Assembly (NCBI GenBank): GCA_947495795.1
Contig: CANMAI010000001.1
Coordinates: forward strand, 124,001-188,000
Direction: 5' to 3'
From: an uncultured Paracoccaceae bacterium
GTDB lineage: Bacteria; Pseudomonadota; Alphaproteobacteria; Rhodobacterales; Rhodobacteraceae
Length of the DNA stretch: 64,000 nucleotides
Below, piece after piece: positions 26,540 through 34,578 of the stretch (its first letter is position 1; each line of letters begins with the position of its first letter). The notes below the pieces were generated by a model. It did not search any database. It saw only the letters and a list, made by a program, of their open reading frames with translations, and was not told the origin of the DNA. Position numbers and translations under genes: made by a program.

Positions 26540-26574
26540 TTATCGCCAATACGCTGCTGCGCCTCTGGCGATAA
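26540..26574. terminator. 9-bp hairpin after the NlpC/P60 gene
   Basis: TTATCGCCA and TGGCGATAA form a perfect 9-bp inverted repeat with a 17-bp loop, 20 bp past the stop codon. No long T tract follows, so it may be a weak terminator or mRNA-end stabiliser. Confidence 0.4.
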
Positions 26575-26608
26575 GGTACCTCAGGCTAAAGGCAAAACGC
26601 CATGAGCC

Positions 26609-26683
26609 GCCAAAGCCGGACCTCTCCCGTTCGCGGCGCCCACCCGCCCACCCCGCCGCGAACGGGAGAGGTCCGGCTTTGGC
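26609..26683. terminator. Perfect 30-bp inverted repeat, bidirectional terminator between convergent genes
   Basis: Arms 26609-26638 and 26654-26683 are exact reverse complements over 30 bp, separated by a 15-bp C-rich loop. TTTT follows on the plus strand at the right side. It lies between the ends of the NlpC/P60 gene and the convergent SDR gene, so it can stop transcription from both sides. The stem is much longer than an ordinary terminator, which leaves open an origin as a palindromic mobile remnant. Confidence 0.7.
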
Positions 26684-26698
26684 TTTTCTAAGGCTGTG

Positions 26699-27436
26699 CT
26701 ATCCGCGCCCGACAAAGGGCATTTTGGTAGCCATCACGGTCATGAACTGGATGTTCGCCTCCAGGGGCAGCGCTGCCATATTCAGCACCGATGTTGCCAC
26801 ATGCGCGGGATCCATCGTCGCTTCGATACCGATCGAGCCATCGGCCTGCGGCACGCCCTTTGTCATCGGCATCGCCATTTCGGTGAGTGCATTGCCAATG
26901 TCGATCTGCCCGCAAGCGATATCGAAAGGTCGCCCATCGAGTGAGAGGGTGCGCGTCAGCCCGGTGATCGCGTGCTTGGTGGCTGTATAAGGTGCTGTAC
27001 CAGGGCGGGGCGCGTAAGCCGAGATGGAGCCGTTGTTGATGATCCGTCCACCCTGTGGCTTCTGGTTGCGCATATGGCGGAAGGCGGAGCGGGCCACGAA
27101 ATAGGCACCCGAGAGGTTCACGTTGAGAACGGCGAGCCATGTTTCCACCGGGATCTCGTCAATCGTTCCGCCCGGCGCGCTCATACCCGCGTTGTTGAAC
27201 ACCACGTCAATACTGCCGAAATGCTCCGCCGCCTTATCGAAGGCAGCGTCCACGGCATCCGCATCGGTCACATCGCATGGCAGGCAGAGTGCATTTTCAT
27301 AGCCATCGGCAGTATCGCTGAGCGGGCCTGGGCGGCGGCCGATGAGGCCCACATTGTAACCGGCTTCCAGAAAAGCGCGCGTGGTTGCGGCCCCGAGGCC
27401 TGTTCCGGCGCCGGTAACAATCGCTGTTTTCGTCAT
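26699..27436 (-). CDS. Short-chain dehydrogenase/reductase
   Basis: A 245-residue classical SDR: TGAGTGLGAATTRAF cofactor loop, NNAG, and the catalytic Tyr/Lys in YTATKHAITGL with an upstream Ser in INNGSISAYAP. It is probably NAD(H)-dependent, acting on a hydroxyl or keto group. It is 80 bp downstream of the sulfatase-family gene and may be the last gene of the tctD-tctE-hydrolase transcript, suggesting a role in handling the compound sensed by TctE. Confidence 0.9.
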   Translation of the reverse strand: MTKTAIVTGAGTGLGAATTRAFLEAGYNVGLIGRRPGPLSDTADGYENALCLPCDVTDADAVDAAFDKAAEHFGSIDVVFNNAGMSAPGGTIDEIPVETWLAVLNVNLSGAYFVARSAFRHMRNQKPQGGRIINNGSISAYAPRPGTAPYTATKHAITGLTRTLSLDGRPFDIACGQIDIGNALTEMAMPMTKGVPQADGSIGIEATMDPAHVATSVLNMAALPLEANIQFMTVMATKMPFVGRG

Positions 27437-27516
27437 AATCGTATTCCTCAGGTGCAGGTTTGGGGCCTTGAGAGCCTTTTAACCCGGTTTTATCAGCGAT
27501 GTCGCCTGCAGAAATG

Positions 27517-29169
27517 CTATTGCGGTAATCCCGGTGCCGTGCCTTTGTATTTCACCAACAATTCCTCCGGGATCTCACTGCCATCGAAGAGGCCGAGGAG
27601 GATGCCCTTGCGATCTGAGCCGCCCCTGCGGGACGCAATCTCCGTATCCGAGATGGCTGTGCGCTGGCTCATCCGGCGGGCCCAGGTGAAGAGGTGGTTG
27701 TACATCTCCTCCACGGTGGCTGCATGCGCGGGATCGGCCCCGAGATCGTTCAACTCCTGCGGATCGGCCTCCAGATCGAAGAGCATGGGGCGGAAGCCAC
27801 CTTCGGCATGCATGAATTTCCAGCGGGCCGTGGTGACCATGAAGAGGCGGCAATCGCGGGGCTGGAGGCCGAGTTTTACCGCGACGCCGGTGCCCGAATA
27901 ATCGTATTCGCTGATCGCGAAGTCCCGCCAGTTATCTGGCGCTTCGCCATGAAGCAGCGGCAGAAGAGAGCGGCCTTCGAGGATATGCTCTGGCACTTTC
28001 CCACCCGCGACCTCCACAAAGGTTGCTGCCAGATCTATCGCCTCCACGAGTGCGTTGGAGGTTGTACCACGCGCAACATCCGCCTCTCTGCGCGGATCGG
28101 CGATGATCATCGGCACCTTTACAGAGGGTTCGTGAAATAGATCCTTCTCGCCCATCCAGTGATCGCCCAGATAATCGCCGTGATCGGAAGTGAGCACGAT
28201 CAGCGTGTTCTTCCGCTGATCACTTTCCTCCAGATAATCGAGCAGGCGGCCCAACTGATCGTCGCACTGCTTGATCAGGCCCATATAGGCCGGGATAACG
28301 GTATTGCGCACCTTTTCGCGATGAAACGCGCGGCCGATGCCACCGTTGAGGAAGGCATCGAAGACGGGGTGCGTGCCCTCGCGCTCCGCTGCGGCCCGGA
28401 TTGGCTGCTGGACATGCTCGGAGCCATACATATCGTGGTAGGGGGCGGGCACGATATAGGGCCAGTGCGGCTTGATATAGCTGACATGGGCAAGCCACGG
28501 CGTGCCGCCCTTCTTCTCCTCCATGAAATCGATGGCGCGGGAGGTGAGCCACGGGGTTTCGCTGTGCTCTTCGTGGATATTGGCAGGCTTGCCAGCGTGC
28601 ATCATCAGGAAACCGGAGGCGATATCGCCCGCGTCATCCACGCCCGCATTGGCGTTGGCGTGCCAGGGGTTCTCTGCCGTGTAGCCCTTGGATTTGAGAT
28701 ATTCGTTATAGGGCGAGCGGCGTTCATCATAAAAGCCATCCGGCCCCTGCCCCCAGAGCCCATCGTCGCGGAGCCAGATATCGAAGCCGCATTCCGCAAC
28801 GCGCGCACCGATCACACCGTCGCGCGCGAGGCCGAGACGTTCCATTCCCTTCAGATCGGCTGCCATATGCGTTTTGCCGATCAGCCAAGCCTCCATCCCC
28901 AATGGACGGAGGTGGTCGCCAAGGGTCATCTCGCCCACCTTGAGCGGGTAGTTGTTCCAGCTGGCCCCATGGCTGGACGTGTAGCGGCCCGTATAGGTGC
29001 TCATCCGGCTGGCACCGCAGACGGGGGATTGCACATAGGCGCGGGAAAAGCGGACACCCTCTGCCGCCACACGGTCGAAATTCGGGGTTTGCAGGTGGGG
29101 ATGACCGGCGCAGCCCAGATAATCGAAGCGCAACTGATCGTACATGATGAAGAGGACGTTGGGGATCAT
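27517..29169 (-). CDS. Sulfatase-superfamily hydrolase (sulfatase or phosphonate monoester hydrolase-like)
   Basis: A 550-residue cytoplasmic alkaline-phosphatase-superfamily enzyme. N-terminal metal ligands are in IMYDQLRFDYLGC, and the formylglycine site is CGASR in QSPVCGASRMSTYTGRY, fitting the C-x-[P/A]-x-R rule of formylglycine conversion. Later ligands lie in LTSDHGDYLGDH. The site resembles phosphonate monoester hydrolases (CGPAR) as much as sulfatases. Its start overlaps the tctE stop by 4 bp, which is an unusual partner for a Tct histidine kinase. A separate formylglycine-generating enzyme is not in this window. Confidence 0.85.
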   Translation of the reverse strand: MIPNVLFIMYDQLRFDYLGCAGHPHLQTPNFDRVAAEGVRFSRAYVQSPVCGASRMSTYTGRYTSSHGASWNNYPLKVGEMTLGDHLRPLGMEAWLIGKTHMAADLKGMERLGLARDGVIGARVAECGFDIWLRDDGLWGQGPDGFYDERRSPYNEYLKSKGYTAENPWHANANAGVDDAGDIASGFLMMHAGKPANIHEEHSETPWLTSRAIDFMEEKKGGTPWLAHVSYIKPHWPYIVPAPYHDMYGSEHVQQPIRAAAEREGTHPVFDAFLNGGIGRAFHREKVRNTVIPAYMGLIKQCDDQLGRLLDYLEESDQRKNTLIVLTSDHGDYLGDHWMGEKDLFHEPSVKVPMIIADPRREADVARGTTSNALVEAIDLAATFVEVAGGKVPEHILEGRSLLPLLHGEAPDNWRDFAISEYDYSGTGVAVKLGLQPRDCRLFMVTTARWKFMHAEGGFRPMLFDLEADPQELNDLGADPAHAATVEEMYNHLFTWARRMSQRTAISDTEIASRRGGSDRKGILLGLFDGSEIPEELLVKYKGTAPGLPQ

Positions 29170-30578
29170 GCGGGGGCTTTCTGGGTATGGATTGCCGCCT
29201 TTGCGCGGGCGGGTGCCGGGTGGTGCAGCGGGATGCGCAATGTGATTGTGGTGCCCTTTGAGGGTGTTTCAATTGTAAGGCTGCCGCCATGCTGGCGGGC
29301 CACTGTTTCCGCGATGGGCAGGCCGAGGCCGCTGCCGGGGCCGGTTGCGGCCTGACCGAAGCGTTCCAGCACGCGGGGTATATCGGCGGGACGGATGCCC
29401 ACGCCGTCATCCGCGACCTTGGCTTCCGCCGTTCCGTCTTGGGCTGAGATTTGGAGCGCGATGGACGTGAGTGCGGGGCCACCGTGGACGAGCGCGTTGT
29501 GGAGGAGGTTCTGGAGGGCTTCCTGCAGCATCAGCTTGTTGCCAGAAACGAGCGCCGGGTGGGTGCCGGTTCTGAGTGTCGGGGTGATGCCTGCCGCCGC
29601 GAAGAGAGGCTGGACGTTCTGCAACGCGGTTTCGGCCGCCTCCGCCAGATCGAAGCTTTCGGCCTTCTCAGCGATGTTGAGGGCTGAGGCACGCTCATAG
29701 GAAAGGAGCTGGTTGGCGAGTTGGCTGGTTTCGCGGGTTGCGGCCACAAGATCGGCGGTACGTTCGGCCACGTCTTGCGCGGTCTCCGCTGATTGCACGG
29801 CTTCGGCGAGGGCCTGTACGCCCGCAATGGGGTTACGCAGCTGGTGGGCGGCGTTGGAGATGAAGTTGGTCTTGGAGGTCATCGTATCGGAGACCTGTGC
29901 GAGAAGGGTGTTGAGCGTTTCCACGACGCCCTGCGCTTCTACCGGAACGGCGCGGCGGATCGGCTGAAGATCGGTGGATGAGCGGCGGGAGATCGCCTCT
30001 TCAAGCTCAACCAGCGGACGGAGGCCGAGGCGGACGCCGAACCAGACGACAATTGCGACGGAGGCCACGAGGATGGCGATGACAAGGAAGGATTGTGTGG
30101 CCAGATCACGCACGAAGGCCGCACGGATGGCGGTGTTTTGCCAAACGGTGATTGTGAAGAGGCCAGAGAGGCCGCCCACCTCTGTCGCATCCTGAAAGCG
30201 GAGAACGCGGACGGGCTGGCTTTGGTAGGAGGCATCGTAGAAGAGCGGCTCTGCGCTTTCGGCACTGGGGCGCGGAGCTACTGGGGGCGTTGCGTAGCCA
30301 GTGACGAAGACACCATCGGGGGCGTAGACGTGATAGAAAACGGGGCCGCCAGAGGTATCGCGGATGAGATCGCGAGTGGCGCGCGAGAGTGCGTCGCCAT
30401 CCGACAGCGCCACATCGCGGGAGATCGCGAGGGCGGTGGAGAGAAGGCCCCGGTCGAAGATCTCCCCTGCCCGTTCCGTGGCGCTGCGCAGTTGCCAATA
30501 ACCTGCCGCGAAGGCGATGAGGAGGAGCGGGGTCAGGATGATGGTGATGAGCCGCGTGCGGAGGGAGGCGCGTTTCAT
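29166..30578 (-). CDS. tctE: Sensor histidine kinase, TctE family
   Basis: A 470-residue membrane kinase. It has an N-terminal membrane helix (LITIILTPLLLIAFAAGYW), a periplasmic 2CSK-type domain of about 130 residues, a second helix (FLVIAILVASVAIVVWFGVRLG) with HAMP, the H-box NAAHQLRNPIAG, an N-box LQNLLHNALVHG and G-boxes DDGVGIRP and GPGSGLGLPI. Start 30578 overlaps the response-regulator stop (ATGA). TctE kinases sense tricarboxylates outside the cell and switch on TTT transporters; the divergent tctC-tctAB genes are the expected target. Confidence 0.92.
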   Translation of the reverse strand: MKRASLRTRLITIILTPLLLIAFAAGYWQLRSATERAGEIFDRGLLSTALAISRDVALSDGDALSRATRDLIRDTSGGPVFYHVYAPDGVFVTGYATPPVAPRPSAESAEPLFYDASYQSQPVRVLRFQDATEVGGLSGLFTITVWQNTAIRAAFVRDLATQSFLVIAILVASVAIVVWFGVRLGLRPLVELEEAISRRSSTDLQPIRRAVPVEAQGVVETLNTLLAQVSDTMTSKTNFISNAAHQLRNPIAGVQALAEAVQSAETAQDVAERTADLVAATRETSQLANQLLSYERASALNIAEKAESFDLAEAAETALQNVQPLFAAAGITPTLRTGTHPALVSGNKLMLQEALQNLLHNALVHGGPALTSIALQISAQDGTAEAKVADDGVGIRPADIPRVLERFGQAATGPGSGLGLPIAETVARQHGGSLTIETPSKGTTITLRIPLHHPAPARAKAAIHTQKAPA

Positions 30579-31246
30579 TGCGGCTCTGCCTGAAGTTGGT
30601 AGCCGAGGCCGCGCTGACCGCGAATGGCGAGCCCGTGTGGCTTGAGGCGGCGGCGAAGGCGGGAGATGTAAACTTCGATCACCGTTTCCTCGACATCCGC
30701 GCCGAGGCCGTAGACGTGATCGAGAAGCTGAGACTTGGTTATCGTGCGCCCCTCCGCCGTGGCGAGGCATTCGAAGACCGAAAGTTCACGGCGCGGAAGC
30801 TCTATCTCTTCCTCTCCGGCAAAGAGCTGGCGGGCAGTCGGATCGAAGGTAAGGGGGCCGATGGATTGTGTCGTGCGCGGGGCGGTTGCGCTGCGGCGGG
30901 AAAGCGCGCGGATGCGGGCCTCCAGTTCCTGCATCTCGAAGGGTTTGACGAGGTAGTCATCCGCCCCGGCATCAAGGCCGGTCACGCGATCCTCCGTTTC
31001 CGCCCGGGCGGTGAGGAGGATGACCGGGCGGGCATCGCCCCTTTGGCGCAGACCCTTGAGAAGCGAGAGACCGTCGGTGCCCGGAAGATTGATGTCGAGG
31101 ATGATGAGATCGGAGGGTTCTGTCCGCAGGAAAGTGTCTGCCTCTGTACCGTCGCCCAGAAGATCGACAGCATGGCCCGCGTCGCGCAGGCGGTAGGCGA
31201 TGCCCTTTGCCAGACTTTTGTTATCTTCGATCAGTGTTATGCGCAC
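30575..31246 (-). CDS. tctD: Response regulator, TctD family (OmpR type)
   Basis: A 223-residue OmpR-type regulator. The receiver domain has the phosphoacceptor in LIILDINLPG, TAR and the lysine in DDYLVKPFE; a winged-helix DNA-binding domain ends in RLRRRLKPHGLAIRGQRGLGYQL. The GTG at 31246 (MRITLIEDNKSL) is chosen as start because it gives the standard regulator N-terminus; the frame upstream continues antisense through tctC and is spurious. It lies divergently from tctC, 126 bp away, and likely activates it. Confidence 0.92.
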   Translation of the reverse strand: MRITLIEDNKSLAKGIAYRLRDAGHAVDLLGDGTEADTFLRTEPSDLIILDINLPGTDGLSLLKGLRQRGDARPVILLTARAETEDRVTGLDAGADDYLVKPFEMQELEARIRALSRRSATAPRTTQSIGPLTFDPTARQLFAGEEEIELPRRELSVFECLATAEGRTITKSQLLDHVYGLGADVEETVIEVYISRLRRRLKPHGLAIRGQRGLGYQLQAEPQ

Positions 31247-31337
31247 GAATTTTACCCGGTGAAAGCCTGATGCAAGGTTCGCAGGCCACGCTTGTGAGAT
31301 CAACCGGGGTTGGACGCCCCGGCGATTCGGTGAACAG

Positions 31338-31353
31338 GCCCCAGCATAGGGGC
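31338..31353 (+). promoter_or_regulatory. Short GC hairpin and T tract just before the tctC ribosome-binding site
   Basis: GCCCC/GGGGC arms with a 6-base loop (agcata) are followed by tgcttttt, ending directly at the tctC ribosome-binding site (gggaggaac). In the tctC leader this looks like a small attenuator-type or RBS-flanking structure. The stem has only five to six pairs, so it is a weak prediction. Confidence 0.3.
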
Positions 31354-31372
31354 TGCTTTTTGGGAGGAACAT

Positions 31373-32473
31373 ATGTCCATCAAACGTACCGCGCAGAGCG
31401 TGGCGCTGAGCCTTGTGGCCGCTGCCGCGATGACAACGGGGGCCGCAGCGGGTGGCCACGGGATCGACCTGACGGGAAAGACCGTGGAATGGGTGATCCC
31501 CTTCTCTGAAACCGGCGGTTCGGCCAAATGGGCCAATTTCTATGCACCGCTGCTGAGTGAAGCGCTGCCCGGCCAACCGACGGTGGTCGTGAAATTCATG
31601 CCGGGTGCGGGTTCCACGAAGGGCGCCAACTGGTTTCAGGATCAGGAGTTCAAGGACGGCACGGTGATCTTCGGCTCCTCCGGGTCCACGCAATTTCCGT
31701 ATCTGCTGGGCGATCCGCGGGTGAAATACGAGTATGGCGACTGGAATGTCGTGCTGGCTTCCGGCACCGGCGGGGTCGCCTATCTGCCGCCAGAGCTTGC
31801 GTCCAAGATGGACGGATTGGATGCGAGCCTCCTTCAGGGCGAGGATTTCATCTATGGCTCGCAGGGTGCCACGCGGCTTGACCTTGTGCCGCTGCTGGCC
31901 TGGGAAATGCTGGGGCTGCAGGTAGAGCCCGTCTTCGGCATCAAGGGCCGGGGTGATGGCCGCCTGATGTTTGAGCGGGGCGAGGCGAATATCGACTATC
32001 AGACATCCTCTTCCTACCTCTCCGGCGTGACACCGCTGGTGGAGGCCGGAACTGCGGTGCCGATGATGAGTTGGGGTGCGCTGGACGATGACGGCAACAT
32101 CGTGCGGGACCCGACCTTCCCGGACATGCCGACCTTCAAGGAAGTGTGCGAAGCGACGGCGGGCTGCGAGACAAGCGGCGAGCAGTGGGATGCGTGGAAG
32201 GCCTTCTTCATCGCCGGTTTCCCGGCACAGAAGATGGTGTTCCTGCCCAAGGGTGCGTCCAACGATGCAATCGTGAGCTACACGGCAGCATTCGAGGCGA
32301 TAAAGGCGCGGGCTGATTTCGCCGAAATATCCGCCGGACGTCTGGGCGCGTATCCGCAGATGACGGGTGAGGCCGCGAAGAAGGCGCTGCAAAGCGGGAC
32401 AGATGTGCCGGAAGCCGCGAAAACCTTCGTGGTGAACTGGCTCGAAGAACGCTACGGCGTGACGCTGAACTAG
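31373..32473 (+). CDS. tctC: Tripartite tricarboxylate transporter substrate-binding protein, TctC/Bug family
   Basis: A 366-residue periplasmic protein with a signal peptide (MSIKRTAQSVALSLVAAAAMTTGAAA). The Bug fold follows, with WVIPFSETGGSAKWANFY at the ligand loop, VKFMPGAGSTKGANW, and a DVPEAAKTFV-type C-terminus. GGGAGGAAC lies upstream. It is longer than the typical ~320 residues and carries an acidic insertion with two cysteines (VCEATAGCETSG). It captures an anionic substrate, probably a tricarboxylate, for the membrane component encoded 77 bp downstream. Confidence 0.9.
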   Translation: MSIKRTAQSVALSLVAAAAMTTGAAAGGHGIDLTGKTVEWVIPFSETGGSAKWANFYAPLLSEALPGQPTVVVKFMPGAGSTKGANWFQDQEFKDGTVIFGSSGSTQFPYLLGDPRVKYEYGDWNVVLASGTGGVAYLPPELASKMDGLDASLLQGEDFIYGSQGATRLDLVPLLAWEMLGLQVEPVFGIKGRGDGRLMFERGEANIDYQTSSSYLSGVTPLVEAGTAVPMMSWGALDDDGNIVRDPTFPDMPTFKEVCEATAGCETSGEQWDAWKAFFIAGFPAQKMVFLPKGASNDAIVSYTAAFEAIKARADFAEISAGRLGAYPQMTGEAAKKALQSGTDVPEAAKTFVVNWLEERYGVTLN

Positions 32474-32481
32474 GCCCTTCG

Positions 32482-32508
32482 CCCCTTCCGCATTATGCGG
32501 GAGGGGCT
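32482..32508 (+). terminator. Hairpin between tctC and tctAB
   Basis: A 12-bp stem (gccccttccgca / tgcgggaggggc, one G-T pair) with a 3-base loop, followed by tttctgt, lies 9 bp after the tctC stop. It can act as a partial terminator or 3'-end stabiliser so that more binding protein than permease is made, as is common for periplasmic binding protein operons. Confidence 0.6.
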
Positions 32509-32550
32509 TTCTGTCTCGGAGCGCGCTCTCGCGCTTCTCGGGGGTGATCC

Positions 32551-34578
32551 ATGGACATTATTGCAACGGCGCTACCGGCCCTGGGCGATGCCTTTGGCCT
32601 GATCCTGCAGCCCATCGTGCTCGGCTATCTTGTGCTTGGCGTGGTGATGGGACTTGCCATCGGAGTGTTCCCCGGACTGGGCGGAATTGCCGGTCTTTCG
32701 CTGCTCCTGCCCTTCATGTTCGGGATGGATCCGATCCTTGGACTGGCGCTGATGGTCGGGATGGTGGCCGTCGTGCCGACATCGGACACGTTTGCCAGTG
32801 TGCTGATGGGGATACCCGGCTCCTCCGCCTCGCAGGCCACCGTGCTGGACGGTTTTCCGATGGCCAAGAAGGGCCAGGCGGCGCGTGCGCTGTCGGCGGC
32901 CTTTGCCGCATCGCTTTTCGGCGGGTTGGTTGGGGCGTCTTTCCTGACGATCTTCATTCTGATCGCGCGCCCCATCGTGCTGGAGTTCCGCACGCCGGAG
33001 CTTCTGATGATCACGATTTTCGGTCTGTCCATGGTCGGCATTCTTGCGGGCCGCGTTGCCGTGAAGGGCATTGTCGCGGCCGGTCTGGGGATGCTGGTGG
33101 GCACGATTGGTGAGGGTGCGTCCGCCGGGGATCTGCGGATGGCAACCTATGATTTGCCCTATCTGACCGACGGGCTGAAGCTGGTGATCGTCGGCCTCGG
33201 GATCTTTGCGATCCCGGAAATCGTCTCTCTCCTGCGGCAGGACCGAGCGATTTCGGACCGGGCGCAGCTGGGTGGCGGCTGGCTGGAGGGTGTTCGGGAC
33301 TGGTTCGCCAATATCTGGCTTTCGGTCCGCTGTTCGATCATTGGCGTGGTTGTGGGTGTGATCCCGGGGCTCGGCGGCTCCGTCGTCGATTGGATCGCCT
33401 ACGGGCATACCGTGCAGACGACCAAGGACAAGAGCGGCTTCGGACAGGGCGAAGTGCGGGGTGTGATTGGCCCCGAAAGCTCCAACAATGCGAAAGAGGG
33501 CGGCGGGCTGGTGCCGACGCTTCTGTTCGGCATTCCCGGTTCCGGCTCCATGGCGATCTTCATCGGGGCAATTGCGCTTCTTGGCTCTGGCCAGATCGAG
33601 GTGGGCCCGGCGATGCTGAAGAACAACCTCGATATCACGTATTCCATCGTGTGGCTGCTGGCGCTGGCCAATGTTGTTGGCACGTTGATCTGTATCGCGG
33701 GGTCGGGGTTTATCGCGCGGCTGACCAATATCCGCTTCGCATTGCTCGCCCCGTTCCTGTTCATGATCATATCCTTTGCGGCCTTCCAGTCCGGACAGAA
33801 CCTGATGGATCTGGTGGCGTTGTTCGGGATCGGGCTGCTTGGCATCATGATGCGGCGGTTTGACTGGTCGCGGCCTGCATTTCTGATTGGTTTCGTGCTT
33901 TCCGACCCGGCGGAGACCTATGCCAATCAGGCGTTGCAGATCGCCCGTTCGCGGTTTCGGCGGGGGTTCGAGGACGGGATGGAGTATATCTTCAGCCCGA
34001 TCGTGATCGTCCTGCTGATCATCACCGTGATCTCCGTGATCGTCGGGCTGCGGCAAGCGAAGAACATAATGGCCGAGGGCGACGTGCAGGCTGGCTCCAA
34101 GCGTGCGCCCATGATTTTCCTGGGTATTGTCTTTGCCTATATCGTCGCGGCCTACTGGAATGCGGCGCTGATACCCGGTGACAGCACGGACCGTGTCTTC
34201 CCGATGTTTGTGGCGGGCGTCTCGATTGCCGGATGCCTCTATCTTTCCGTGCGGATGATGCTGAAGCCGGAGACGGATGTCATGTTTGCCGACCGGGAAC
34301 GGTCCGGCGATGAGGCGGATGCGGCCCATGGGCTTTGGAGCACGCTTGGCTGGTTCGCGGGGCTGCTGGTGCTGACATCACTGCTCGGCTTCATCCTCGC
34401 ACTTGCCCTCTTTCTTGCTGCATTTCTGCGCGTGCGGGCGGGGTTGAGCTGGGCGATGGCCGCGGCCTATACCGCGGCAGGCATCGCCTTCATGTGCGGA
34501 ATGGCCGGACTGTTGAACCGGGATTTCCCGCCGGGCCTGTTGCAGGAGTATGTTGATTTGCCGTGGCCACTGACATGA
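32551..34578 (+). CDS. TctA-TctB fusion, membrane component of a tripartite tricarboxylate transporter
   Basis: A 675-residue membrane protein. Residues 1-500 are TctA: VFPGLGGIAGLSLLLPF, MLKNNLDITYSIVWLLALAN, VIGPESSNNAKEGGGLVPTLLFGIPGSGSMAI. From about residue 515 there is a TctB-like (DUF1468) domain with four membrane segments (IFLGIVFAYIVAAYWNAALIPGDSTDRVFPMFV onward). TctB is normally a separate small gene, and none is present here, so the fusion supplies both. The stop overlaps the start of the isomerase gene (ATGA). Confidence 0.9.
   Translation: MDIIATALPALGDAFGLILQPIVLGYLVLGVVMGLAIGVFPGLGGIAGLSLLLPFMFGMDPILGLALMVGMVAVVPTSDTFASVLMGIPGSSASQATVLDGFPMAKKGQAARALSAAFAASLFGGLVGASFLTIFILIARPIVLEFRTPELLMITIFGLSMVGILAGRVAVKGIVAAGLGMLVGTIGEGASAGDLRMATYDLPYLTDGLKLVIVGLGIFAIPEIVSLLRQDRAISDRAQLGGGWLEGVRDWFANIWLSVRCSIIGVVVGVIPGLGGSVVDWIAYGHTVQTTKDKSGFGQGEVRGVIGPESSNNAKEGGGLVPTLLFGIPGSGSMAIFIGAIALLGSGQIEVGPAMLKNNLDITYSIVWLLALANVVGTLICIAGSGFIARLTNIRFALLAPFLFMIISFAAFQSGQNLMDLVALFGIGLLGIMMRRFDWSRPAFLIGFVLSDPAETYANQALQIARSRFRRGFEDGMEYIFSPIVIVLLIITVISVIVGLRQAKNIMAEGDVQAGSKRAPMIFLGIVFAYIVAAYWNAALIPGDSTDRVFPMFVAGVSIAGCLYLSVRMMLKPETDVMFADRERSGDEADAAHGLWSTLGWFAGLLVLTSLLGFILALALFLAAFLRVRAGLSWAMAAAYTAAGIAFMCGMAGLLNRDFPPGLLQEYVDLPWPLT

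Noticed and set aside
26609-26683. Insertion sequence ends
   Set aside because: The inverted repeat encloses only 15 bp and no transposase is present; called a terminator with possible mobile origin.
31247-32392. N-terminal extension of TctD to 32392 (605 residues)
   Set aside because: The extension runs antisense through tctC; the regulator begins at 31246.
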